From assembly GCA_900540535.1 (NCBI GenBank), contig UQGM01000074.1, positions 1 to 5,264 of the forward strand: a stretch of 5,264 nt of DNA, read 5' to 3'. Of this stretch, positions 1-5,264 are shown one piece after another. This stretch comes from an uncultured Oscillospiraceae bacterium (GTDB lineage Bacteria > Bacillota > Clostridia > Oscillospirales > Acutalibacteraceae). The notes beneath the pieces are model-generated. The model ran no database searches. It was not told where the DNA came from and saw nothing but the letters and a program-made list of their open reading frames with translations. Numbering within the stretch: the first letter of the stretch is position 1; each line of letters begins with the position of its first letter. The position numbers and the translations under genes were made by a program.

Positions 1-174
1 CTTTGTAGCCTCAACAGCTGTCTGAAGGTCAACATAAGGAACGCAGATAACAACGTCACAATCTGCATCCTTTACCAGGGGCTTCATCTCTTCGATAAGA
101 GCCTTAGCCTGTGAGGGGGTTTTGTTCATTTTCCAGTTACCGGCAATAACTGCCTTACGAAGCTGCTTATTCAT
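1..174 (-). CDS. tpiA: Triose-phosphate isomerase, N-terminal part (runs off left edge)
   Basis: This enzyme interconverts dihydroxyacetone phosphate and glyceraldehyde 3-phosphate in cytoplasmic glycolysis. Only the first 58 codons lie in the window. The visible protein starts MNKQLRKAVIAGNWKMNKT; the AGNWKMN motif at residues 11-17 is the family hallmark and contains the substrate-binding Asn13 and Lys15. The later catalytic His and Glu lie outside the window. The start is supported by AAGGAGT at 183-189, about 8 bases upstream. It lies 94 bases downstream of pgk on the same strand, the usual pgk-tpi order in Firmicutes, so the two are probably co-transcribed. Identity is secure from motif and context; nothing can be said about the missing C-terminal three quarters. 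Confidence 0.96.
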   Translation of the reverse strand, partial: MNKQLRKAVIAGNWKMNKTPSQAKALIEEMKPLVKDADCDVVICVPYVDLQTAVEATK

Positions 175-217
175 AATGAATTACTCCTTTACTGTCTTTA
201 TCTTTCTTTAAAGTGAG

Positions 218-250
218 CGGTACGAAACCACTTTTCATGATTTCGCACCG
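218..250 (-). promoter_or_regulatory. Stem-loop in the pgk-tpiA spacer
   Basis: Positions 218-227 (CGGTACGAAA) pair with 241-250 (TTTCGCACCG), giving a 10-bp stem with one G-U wobble in the minus-strand RNA and a 13-base loop. It lies 18 bases after the pgk stop codon and 43 bases before the tpiA start. The stem is followed by CUCACUUUAAAG, not by a U-run, so it does not look like a standard intrinsic terminator. It could protect the 3' end of a processed pgk message, attenuate readthrough or mark an RNase site. The pairing is seen directly; the role is inferred. Confidence 0.5.
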
Positions 251-268
251 GCAGAAAATTTATAAAAA

Positions 269-1462
269 TCAGTCTTTGTCGTTGAGAGCAACAATACCGG
301 GAAGGTCTTTACCCTCAAGGAACTCAAGAGAAGCGCCGCCGCCTGTGGAGATGTGAGACATCTTATCAGCGAAGCCAAGCTTCTGAACAGCAGCAGCTGA
401 GTCACCGCCGCCGATGATTGAAATAGCGCCGCTCTCAGCAACAGCCTTTGCAACTGCGATTGTACCGCTTGCAAAGTTATCCCACTCAGAAACGCCCATA
501 GGTCCGTTCCAGATTACTGTGCCTGCATCCTTAACAGCGTCACAGAAGAGAGCCTGTGTCTTGGGTCCGATGTCAAGTCCCATCCAGCCGTCGGGAAGGT
601 TATCAGAATCAACAACCATAGCCTCTGTGTCGGGCTTGTACTCTTTACCAACTTTGTTATCAACGGGTATAAGGAACTTAACGCCCTTAACCTTTGCGTC
701 TTCCATCATCTTCTTAGCGTCTTCAACTCTGTCATCTTCGCAGATTGAAGTACCGATTGAATAGCCAAGGCTCTTCATGAAAGTATAAGCCATACCGCCG
801 CCGACGATAAGAGTGTCAACTTTATCAAGAAGGTTTGTGATAACGCCGATTTTATCGGAAACCTTTGCACCGCCGAGGATTGCAACAAGGGGACGCTTGG
901 GGTTAGCAAGAGCACCGCCGATGAAAGCGATCTCTTTCTGGATAAGGTAACCGCAAACTGCGGGAAGATAATCAGCAACGCCTGTTGTGGAGCTGTGAGC
1001 TCTGTGAGCGGAGCCGAAAGCATCATTTACATAGATCTCTGCAAGAGAAGCAAGTGCCTTGCTGAACTCGGGATCATTCTTTGTCTCTTCCTTATGGAAA
1101 CGAACGTTTTCAAGAAGCATAACCTCGCCGTCCTTAAGGTTAGCGGCAAGCTCTTTTGCACTTTCGCCTACAACGTCCTTTGCCATTTTTACCTCACGGC
1201 CGAGAAGCTCGGAAAGGCGTACAGCAACAGGAGCAAGAGAAAACTCAGGATTGAACTCTCCCTTGGGTCTGCCAAGGTGTGAGCAGAGGATAACTCTTGC
1301 GTTGTGGTTTATAAGATACTCAATAGTGGGAAGAGAAGCGACTATTCTTTTATCGCTTGTAATAACTCCGTTTTCCATTTTTACGTTGAAGTCGCAGCGG
1401 ACAAGCACACGCTTACCTGCAACGTCAATGTCTTCTACGGATTTCTTGTTGAGAACGTCCAT
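269..1462 (-). CDS. pgk: Phosphoglycerate kinase
   Basis: It transfers phosphate from 1,3-bisphosphoglycerate to ADP in cytoplasmic glycolysis, making ATP. The 397-residue length is normal for a bacterial enzyme. Visible motifs are RVLVRCDFNV at 18-27 (PGK signature with Arg22, Asp24, Asn26), SHLGRPKG at 61-68, LLENVRFHKEE at 116-126, VNDAFGSAHRAHSST at 145-159, GGAKVSDK at 197-204 starting the C-terminal nucleotide domain, WNGPMGV at 318-324, GGGDS at 351-355 and STGGGAS at 372-378. Both Rossmann-like lobes and the hinge are therefore complete. The start is backed by GAAAGGAT at 1471-1478, 8 bases upstream. A likely promoter lies at 1520-1548 with a palindrome just upstream, so pgk probably begins its own unit that continues into tpiA. 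No gap gene precedes it here, unlike the common gap-pgk-tpi order. Confidence 0.98.
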   Translation of the reverse strand: MDVLNKKSVEDIDVAGKRVLVRCDFNVKMENGVITSDKRIVASLPTIEYLINHNARVILCSHLGRPKGEFNPEFSLAPVAVRLSELLGREVKMAKDVVGESAKELAANLKDGEVMLLENVRFHKEETKNDPEFSKALASLAEIYVNDAFGSAHRAHSSTTGVADYLPAVCGYLIQKEIAFIGGALANPKRPLVAILGGAKVSDKIGVITNLLDKVDTLIVGGGMAYTFMKSLGYSIGTSICEDDRVEDAKKMMEDAKVKGVKFLIPVDNKVGKEYKPDTEAMVVDSDNLPDGWMGLDIGPKTQALFCDAVKDAGTVIWNGPMGVSEWDNFASGTIAVAKAVAESGAISIIGGGDSAAAVQKLGFADKMSHISTGGGASLEFLEGKDLPGIVALNDKD

Positions 1463-1519
1463 TTAAATACATCCTTTCATTTTAAAGAGAATTGGATTAA
1501 TTAATTTTTCACCTTTAGT

Positions 1520-1548
1520 ATTTTATATCATGGCGGAAATTTTTGCAA
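1520..1548 (-). promoter_or_regulatory. Probable sigma-70-type promoter of pgk-tpiA
   Basis: Read on the minus strand there is TTGCAA (1543-1548) as a -35 candidate, then TGATATAAAAT, which offers either TAAAAT at 1520-1525 with a 17-base spacer or an extended -10 (TG-n-TATAAA, hexamer at 1522-1527) with a 15-base spacer. Transcription would start near 1514, giving a leader of about 50 bases before the pgk start. The spacing and the AT-rich flank support it. The -35 box is only a 4/6 match to TTGACA, so its placement is less sure than that of the -10. Confidence 0.55.
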
Positions 1549-1562
1549 GTAGCAAAGAGGAC

Positions 1563-1584
1563 AACAAACTTTGCAATGTTTGTT
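1563..1584. promoter_or_regulatory. 22-base palindrome upstream of the pgk promoter, operator-like
   Basis: The arms AACAAAC (1563-1569) and GTTTGTT (1578-1584) flank a central TTGCAA (1571-1576). Ten of the eleven symmetric base pairs match; only the pair 1570/1577 breaks symmetry. It sits about 15 bases upstream of the candidate -35 and 33 bases after the cysK stop. On the minus strand the T-run comes before the dyad, so it is not an intrinsic terminator for cysK. Its size, symmetry and place suggest a site for a dimeric regulator of glycolysis. It does not match the Rex consensus as I know it, and I cannot name the regulator. Confidence 0.5.
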
Positions 1585-1616
1585 AAAAAACTGTCATAGT
1601 AAGCAAAAGCCCTGAA

Positions 1617-2540
1617 TCAGCCCTTGAATAAATCAGTTGACAGGTATCTTTCGCCGGTATCGGGAAGAAGTACAACTATGCGTTTACCCTTGTTTTCAGG
1701 TCTTTTTGCAAGAAGTGAAGCTGCATGAAGAGCTGCTCCGGAAGAGATACCCACAAGCACTCCTTCTCTGCCCGCTGACTTTCTTGCAGCGGCATAAGCC
1801 TCTTCCGTTTTAACAGTGATAATTTCATCTATCAAAGCTGTATCAAGTATATCCGGCACAAAACCCGCTCCTATACCCTGAAGCTTGTGAGGACCGGCTT
1901 TACCGCCTGAAAGCACAGGAGAATCGTAAGGCTCTACGGCTACTATCTTTATATCAGGATTATGCTTTTTTAGAGCTCTGCCTACACCTGTAATAGTTCC
2001 ACCGGTTCCTACCGCAGATACAAAGATATCAACTTTTCCGTCGGTATCGGCGATTATTTCGGGTCCTGTTGTTCTTTCATGAACATCTGGGTTTGCAGGA
2101 TTTACAAACTGTCCCGGAATAAATGAACCCTCAGTCTCAGCTGCAAGCTCATCGGCACGGCGGATTGCTCCGCTCATCCCCTCACTTGCAGGAGTCAAAA
2201 CCAGCTCTGCGCCCAAAGCTGCAAGAAGATCTCTTCTCTCTGCGCTCATACTCTCGGGCATTGTGAGAATAAGCTTATATCCCTTTACGGCACAGGTAAA
2301 GGCAAGTCCCACACCTGTATTTCCGCTTGTAGGTTCTATAACGGTCGCTCCTTTTTTCAGAAGACCTTTCTTTTCTGCATCTTCAATCATGGCGAAACCT
2401 ACTCTGTCCTTGGCGCTTCCAAGGGGATTAAATGATTCCACTTTTGCCACAACCTCAGCTCCGTCTTCCGAAAAACTGTTAAGACGAACAAGAGGGGTTC
2501 TGCCGATAAGCTGTGTAATATTATCCGCTATTCTTTCCAT
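1617..2540 (-). CDS. cysK: Cysteine synthase (O-acetylserine sulfhydrylase)
   Basis: This PLP enzyme makes cysteine from O-acetylserine and sulfide in the cytoplasm. The 307 residues match the usual length of CysK. Seen in order: IGRTPLVRL at 12-20, NPLGSAKDR at 38-46 with Lys44 as the PLP Schiff-base lysine, PTSGNTG at 70-76 (substrate loop), the phosphate-cradling GTGGT at 178-182, GISSGAA at 264-270 (serine near the PLP pyridine nitrogen) and LPDTGERYLST near the C-terminus. No heme-binding or CBS domain is present, which argues against cystathionine beta-synthase. AAAGGAG at 2551-2557, 10 bases upstream, fixes the start. plsY ends 33 bases upstream on the same strand, so it is probably translated from a shared message. 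I see no T-box or other sulfur riboswitch in the short gap. CysK and CysM are hard to separate by eye; CysK fits better. Confidence 0.95.
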   Translation of the reverse strand: MERIADNITQLIGRTPLVRLNSFSEDGAEVVAKVESFNPLGSAKDRVGFAMIEDAEKKGLLKKGATVIEPTSGNTGVGLAFTCAVKGYKLILTMPESMSAERRDLLAALGAELVLTPASEGMSGAIRRADELAAETEGSFIPGQFVNPANPDVHERTTGPEIIADTDGKVDIFVSAVGTGGTITGVGRALKKHNPDIKIVAVEPYDSPVLSGGKAGPHKLQGIGAGFVPDILDTALIDEIITVKTEEAYAAARKSAGREGVLVGISSGAALHAASLLAKRPENKGKRIVVLLPDTGERYLSTDLFKG

Positions 2541-2573
2541 ATATAAATATCTCCTTTCGTTTATGTTCTGTAT

Positions 2574-3218
2574 TTATGATTTACTGCTCTTTTCTCCTAT
2601 TTTTCTTTCAGTACCCTTTACAAGACTTTTAATATTTCGCCTGTGTCGGAAAAACGCCATAGCCGTTATTACAGTGGCAACTATATACATTTCAATCAGC
2701 TGAGGCTGGGATAGATTCCATTTACCAGAAAATCCGTAAATAATCACACCCGCTAAAAATTCAGCTGCAAGAAGCAGTGAACCTAAGGAAACATATTTAG
2801 TAATTCCCACAGCAGCGCCGAAGGTAGCAAAAGCTATAAGAGAAAGAACCGGGTCAAGAGTTAAAATGAGTCCTGCTGTTGAAGCTATACCCTTACCCCC
2901 ACGGAATTTAAGATAAAAAGGAAAATTGTGTCCAAGCACCACACCTAAACCTGTATAAACAGTAAGCAAAGGCATGAGAGAAGCGTATCTCTGCGAAAAA
3001 ATCAGCCGCACTGCTACCACTGCCAAAATGCATTTAAGACAATCGCCCATAAAGGTTACAACCCCTGCCTTTGTCCCCAGAGTCCTCAAAGCATTGGTTG
3101 TTCCTGCATTCCCGCTGCCATGCTCCCTTATATCTATACCCTTGATTCTTCCGTAAATATATCCGGTCTGAAAAAGACCGAAGACATATCCTATCAGTAC
3201 ACAAAACAGTCGTACCAT
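2574..3218 (-). CDS. plsY: Glycerol-3-phosphate acyltransferase PlsY
   Basis: PlsY is an integral membrane enzyme that moves an acyl chain from acyl-phosphate (made by PlsX) to glycerol 3-phosphate, giving lysophosphatidic acid, the first step of phospholipid synthesis in most Gram-positive bacteria. The 214-residue protein shows the three family motifs: GSGNAGTTNALR at 34-45, GHNFPFYLKFRGGKGIAS at 96-113 and HRRNI at 192-196 followed by KGTER. The hydrophobic stretches around residues 3-23, 52-74, 84-103 and in the C-terminal half fit a multi-pass topology. The usual GDxxKG appears as GDCLKC at 58-63, a small deviation after the lysine. AAAGGAG at 3226-3232 lies 7 bases before the ATG. The nitroreductase stop is 15 bases upstream, so the genes are probably co-transcribed; I know of no direct functional tie between them. 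Confidence 0.95.
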   Translation of the reverse strand: MVRLFCVLIGYVFGLFQTGYIYGRIKGIDIREHGSGNAGTTNALRTLGTKAGVVTFMGDCLKCILAVVAVRLIFSQRYASLMPLLTVYTGLGVVLGHNFPFYLKFRGGKGIASTAGLILTLDPVLSLIAFATFGAAVGITKYVSLGSLLLAAEFLAGVIIYGFSGKWNLSQPQLIEMYIVATVITAMAFFRHRRNIKSLVKGTERKIGEKSSKS

Positions 3219-3233
3219 AGGCCCACTCCTTTA

Positions 3234-3773
3234 TCAGTGGAATTTGACTATCTCCTCGAAATCCTTTCTCACCTTTGTTCTGAGCTTGTCGTCATCTGCC
3301 GCATATCCGACACATATTACAAGCCTTACTCTTTTATTCTTCGGTATATCGAGAAGTTCTTTTATCTTGCCCTCATCAAAGCATCCTGTAATACAGGTTG
3401 AAAGTCCCTTATCGCAGGCAGCAAGACAGAAATGAGCTGTCGCTAATCCTATATCGATTGAAGCGTATTCCTGAGAACCGATTTTTCCGGCAATTCTCGC
3501 AATAAGCTTTGCCTTTTCCTCTACTACAACTACAAAAGCGGGACACTTTTCTGCAAATTTATTTAAACCGAACTTTTGAAGATATAATCCCATAAGCTTT
3601 GCTTTGTCATGGGAAAGTACACCATGGAAACTCCAGGGCTGTGAATTGCAGGCTGACGGCGCAATTCTTGCAGCTTCAAGACATGCTGTAAGATCCTCAC
3701 GGCTCACCTTTTTATCAGGATTATAATTGCGGCAGCTTTGACGTGCCGAAGCAAGTGAATAAAATGAATCCAT
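3234..3773 (-). CDS. Nitroreductase-family flavoprotein (FMN-dependent oxidoreductase)
   Basis: This is a 179-residue protein of the nitroreductase fold, cytoplasmic and FMN-binding, using NAD(P)H to reduce nitro, quinone or flavin-like substrates; the physiological substrate cannot be read from sequence. Family marks are ARQSCRNYNPD at 10-20 (FMN phosphate-binding Arg/Ser), APSACNSQPWSF at 38-49, the helix starting DIGLATAHFCLAA at 107, GLSTCITGC at 124-132 and VICVGYA at 152-158, ending in RKDFEEIVKF. It is a little shorter than the roughly 200-220 residues of classic NfsB types, as for many small clostridial members. I place the start at 3773 rather than at the in-frame ATG ending at 3842: AAGGAGGA at 3781-3788 sits 7 bases before this ATG, the upstream 23 codons are AT-rich and unlike the family, and the upstream ATG lies in the promoter region. 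It is the first gene of the likely nitroreductase-plsY-cysK unit. Confidence 0.92.
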   Translation of the reverse strand: MDSFYSLASARQSCRNYNPDKKVSREDLTACLEAARIAPSACNSQPWSFHGVLSHDKAKLMGLYLQKFGLNKFAEKCPAFVVVVEEKAKLIARIAGKIGSQEYASIDIGLATAHFCLAACDKGLSTCITGCFDEGKIKELLDIPKNKRVRLVICVGYAADDDKLRTKVRKDFEEIVKFH

Positions 3774-3797
3774 AAAAAATTCCTCCTTAACGGAAAC

Positions 3798-3841
3798 TGT
3801 GACATTAATGTTTTTAATTATATTAATTACATTATGACACA
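3798..3841. promoter_or_regulatory. Imperfect inverted repeat over the nitroreductase promoter
   Basis: The left arm TGTGACATTAATGT (3798-3811) and the right arm ACATTATGACACA (3829-3841) are inverted copies with one mismatch and one single-base length difference, separated by a 17-base AT-rich centre. The right arm covers the candidate -10 box CATAAT and the left arm lies in the untranslated leader, so a bound dimer pair or loop could block transcription. The repeat is seen directly; a role as operator is inferred, and AT-rich sequence makes some chance symmetry likely. Confidence 0.4.
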
Positions 3842-3859
3842 AAGGAGAAATTTGGGCAA
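3831..3859 (-). promoter_or_regulatory. Probable promoter of the nitroreductase-plsY-cysK unit
   Basis: On the minus strand TTGCCC (3854-3859) and CATAAT (3831-3836) are separated by exactly 17 bases, matching the sigma-70 consensus at 4/6 and 5/6. A perfect TATAAT at 3817-3822 lies a little downstream but has no good -35 at the right distance. Transcription would begin near 3824, about 50 bases before the nitroreductase start. The spacer between the upstream gene and the nitroreductase shows no terminator hairpin. Confidence 0.5.
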
Positions 3860-3896
3860 TAAAAATTTAAATCACAACGGCGTATTCCTGCACATA

Positions 3897-4208
3897 TCAA
3901 AGGCGAATTTCTCCGTCCGAGTAAAGTCCGCAGGCGGCAATAACGGCACACACTCCCAAGAATTCATAAGGCGATTCCGACAAATCAGGAGCGGCAGTCA
4001 CCGGTATTTCACAAGGCTCGGCAGTAGTTCCGTCAATACATGTAAATGGATGCTGTATGCTCACACAGGGCCGCTCCGTTTCGGTACTTGAAAAAGCAAT
4101 ACTGCACTGGGAGGAAAAGCCATAGGTTATACAGTGAGAACATACAGGCGCATCGGGAGCAATTACAGTATAGTTTCCCTTTTGTCCGAATTTTTCGGGG
4201 AAAATATC
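3897..4208 (-). CDS. C-terminal fragment of an unrecognised cysteine-rich protein, 5' end missing
   Basis: I do not recognise this protein. The reading frame is open from the join near 4208 to a TGA at 3897-3899, giving 103 residues from about DIFPEKFGQKGNYTV to the end at YSDGEIRL. It has eight cysteines (residues 23, 26, 35, 48, 57, 66, 87, 93 of the fragment), including a CxxC in PVCSHC, and a short hydrophobic run, EFLGVCAVIAACGLYSD, near the C-terminus. Residue composition looks like real coding in this frame and strand, and it matches the direction and TGA stop of the neighbouring genes. The frame stays open further to 4361, but beyond about 4208 it runs antisense to a clear capsule-export gene, so that part is accidental. 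The true start and upstream part are lost at the join. The nitroreductase starts 123 bases downstream. Confidence 0.5.
   Translation of the reverse strand, partial: DIFPEKFGQKGNYTVIAPDAPVCSHCITYGFSSQCSIAFSSTETERPCVSIQHPFTCIDGTTAEPCEIPVTAAPDLSESPYEFLGVCAVIAACGLYSDGEIRL
4190..4208. other. Junction between Firmicute-type and Bacteroides-type DNA
   Basis: To the left, a minus-strand coding frame is cut at its 5' side; to the right, a plus-strand export-protein gene is cut at its 5' side. The plus frame can be extended leftward only to a TAG at 4171-4173, and resemblance to the export-protein family starts around KISVMGEV (4201 on). No insertion sequence, target-site duplication, tRNA or att-like repeat is visible at the seam. 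The exact base of the join cannot be fixed by eye. Confidence 0.7.
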
Positions 4209-4563
4209 GGTAATGGGCGAGGTAAGCAATCCCGGCGTGCATGAGATGGCTGGCGACCGCATCACACTGCTCGAAGCGCTTAGCATGGCAGGCGACCTGA
4301 CACCCACGGCCAAACGTACCAATATCCTCGTACTTCGTGAAGAAGAAGGGAAAAGACACACCTATACGGTCGATCTTACTTCCGGTCGGGATGTACTTGA
4401 GTCTCCCTGTTATTATCTTCAGCAGAACGATGTGGTATATGTAGAACCCAACAAATCCATCAACGTGAAAGGAAGCTCCGCATTGTCATATTTGGGAGCG
4501 GGAGCAAGTATCATTTCCGTATTAGCCTCCATTGTATCCCTGATTGTCGTACTAAGCAAGTAA
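4204..4563 (+). CDS. Polysaccharide export protein (Wza-like), C-terminal half, 5'-truncated
   Basis: Members of this family are outer-membrane lipoproteins that form the exit channel for capsule or exopolysaccharide. Only about 119 C-terminal residues of a protein normally about 260 long are present; the signal peptide, lipobox and polysaccharide-export domain are missing. Visible, counting from the Met at 4213: an SLBB (beta-grasp) segment starting MGEVSNPGVHEM and continuing through ITLLEALSMAGDLT (17-30) to ESPCYYLQQNDVVYVEPN (63-80), then a hydrophobic helix at about 94-114 ending in SLIVVLSK. The SLBB-plus-tail-helix layout and the wording of these motifs are typical of Bacteroides capsule loci. 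The ATG at 4213 is an internal methionine, not a start: I-S-V precede it in frame and no ribosome binding site is present. The chain-length gene follows after 9 bases. Confidence 0.9.
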   Translation: MSVMGEVSNPGVHEMAGDRITLLEALSMAGDLTPTAKRTNILVLREEEGKRHTYTVDLTSGRDVLESPCYYLQQNDVVYVEPNKSINVKGSSALSYLGAGASIISVLASIVSLIVVLSK

Positions 4564-4572
4564 AAAGAAAAT

Positions 4573-5264
4573 ATGGAATATATTCAGGAAAACGAGAGAA
4601 CACCCAAGAAAGACGAAGGAGGAATCAATCTTCGTGATGTCGTCGAACTGATCATAGCCAACTGGTACTGGTTTGTCCTGTCCGTTTTAGTATGCGTGGG
4701 ATCAGCTTATTTTTATGTACTGACCATTCAGCCGGTCTATCAGCGCCAGGCAGTGATGTTGGTGAAAGATAAAGAAAAATCCGCTTCGGACATGTCCGCC
4801 ATGCTCGAAGTGAGCGGAGGCATAACAGGAACCAGTGTCGATAATGAAATCTATATCCTGCGTTCCCACCAGTTGCTTCGTGAAGTAGTCAATCGCCTTC
4901 ATCTGGATGTGGGTTATGCCAAAGACGGCATACTGCGTGATGCTCCTCTTTATGCGGAATCACCGGTAGAAGTTCATTTTATCGACCCTTACAATCAGCC
5001 AGTGTCATTCAATATTACTCCCCTCAACACGACAAAGTTCCGTATATCCGACTGGAAAGTGGCGGGAGAAAAGGGCCGAATGCAGGAGCAGGACCTAACG
5101 TGCAATGACACCATCCGGACAGAAGCGGGAAGAATCGTCGTGCAGTTGCGCCCGGAAAACTTGTCCGCCTATCTTTCCCAACCGATATCAGTCAGCCGTA
5201 TCAGTCCGGAGATAGCAACAAACATTTACCAGTCCAAGATAGCGACCTCATTGGCAGGCGAACG
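4573..5264 (+). CDS. Wzz-type polysaccharide chain-length determinant, N-terminal part (runs off right edge)
   Basis: This inner-membrane protein controls the chain length of capsule or exopolysaccharide and pairs with the outer-membrane export protein encoded just upstream. The frame is open for 230 codons without a stop. After a charged cytoplasmic lead with GGINLRDVVELIIANWYW (16-33) comes a first membrane helix at about 33-52, then the conserved PVYQRQAVMLVKD (54-66), which begins the periplasmic domain, and a DNEIYILRSHQLLREVV segment characteristic of the family. In Bacteroides such proteins often continue to about 800 residues with a C-terminal tyrosine kinase; that part is outside the window, so kinase activity cannot be claimed. 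There is no GGAGG-type ribosome binding site, only A-rich AAAAGAAAAT before the ATG, which is usual for Bacteroidota and unlike the left-hand genes. Confidence 0.92.
   Translation, partial: MEYIQENERTPKKDEGGINLRDVVELIIANWYWFVLSVLVCVGSAYFYVLTIQPVYQRQAVMLVKDKEKSASDMSAMLEVSGGITGTSVDNEIYILRSHQLLREVVNRLHLDVGYAKDGILRDAPLYAESPVEVHFIDPYNQPVSFNITPLNTTKFRISDWKVAGEKGRMQEQDLTCNDTIRTEAGRIVVQLRPENLSAYLSQPISVSRISPEIATNIYQSKIATSLAGE

Noticed and set aside
1563..1590. Intrinsic terminator for cysK
   Set aside because: The hairpin is weak and AT-rich, and the T-run lies before it in the minus-strand direction, not after it.
1580..1597. Rex-type redox operator (TTGTTAA half-site) upstream of pgk
   Set aside because: Only one half-site is present at TTGTTAA; the expected inverted second half TTAACAA after four bases is missing.
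1605..1625. Short repeat or hairpin CTGATTCAG at the cysK stop
   Set aside because: The stem would have only four pairs with a one-base loop, and there is no T-run; it is too small to support a function.
3774..3842. N-terminal extension of the nitroreductase to an ATG ending at 3842
   Set aside because: The extra 23 residues are AT-driven and unlike the family, the upstream ATG has no clear ribosome binding site, and a strong AAGGAGGA lies 7 bases before the ATG at 3773.
3834..4210. Mobile element, attachment site or phase-variable inversion element at the join
   Set aside because: I looked for terminal inverted repeats, direct repeats, recombinase coding sequence and tRNA ends around the join and saw none.
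4033..4359. Other long minus- and plus-strand open frames overlapping the seam and the housekeeping genes
   Set aside because: They lack family motifs, overlap better-supported genes and show the composition expected of shadow frames.
4209..4361. Extension of the cysteine-rich minus-strand frame as a 154-residue gene starting at 4361
   Set aside because: This part is antisense to the well-supported SLBB domain of the export protein; the serine/arginine-rich translation there is a shadow of the plus-strand codons.
4213..4563. A complete small protein starting at the ATG at 4213
   Set aside because: Family motifs begin in frame before this Met, no ribosome binding site precedes it, and the signal peptide and export domain expected of the family are absent, so it is a truncated gene.

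Overview
The window holds two blocks that do not look as if they come from the same genome. Positions 1 to about 4200 carry a run of minus-strand genes typical of an anaerobic Firmicute; I infer a gut Clostridia/Oscillospiraceae-type organism from protein flavour, AAAGGAG-type ribosome binding sites and gene content. Positions from about 4204 to the right edge carry plus-strand genes of a Bacteroides-type capsule or exopolysaccharide export operon. The two blocks meet head to head, and both meeting genes have lost their 5' ends at the same point. A chimeric metagenomic assembly join is the simplest reading; a real DNA exchange is the alternative.

Firmicute block, read in transcription order from right to left: the C-terminal 103 codons of an unrecognised cysteine-rich protein (3897-4208), a 123-base spacer with a promoter and an imperfect inverted repeat, a small nitroreductase (3234-3773), plsY for phospholipid synthesis (2574-3218), cysK for cysteine synthesis (1617-2540), a 154-base spacer with a likely promoter and a 22-base operator-like palindrome, pgk (269-1462), a spacer with a 10-bp stem-loop, and the first 58 codons of tpiA (1-174). 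Nitroreductase, plsY and cysK are separated by only 15 and 33 bases and probably share a transcript. pgk and tpiA form a second, glycolytic unit, here without gap directly upstream of pgk.

Bacteroides block: the C-terminal half of an outer-membrane polysaccharide export protein (SLBB domain and C-terminal membrane helix) is followed after 9 bases by the N-terminal 230 codons of a Wzz-type chain-length determinant, which runs off the right edge. These two normally work together: the Wzz protein spans the inner membrane and controls chain length, and the export protein forms the outer-membrane exit channel.

I see no rRNA, tRNA, CRISPR array, insertion sequence or attachment site. The most useful results are the join near 4200, the truncated unknown gene beside it, and three dyad elements in the spacers. 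I found no convincing new multi-gene system.
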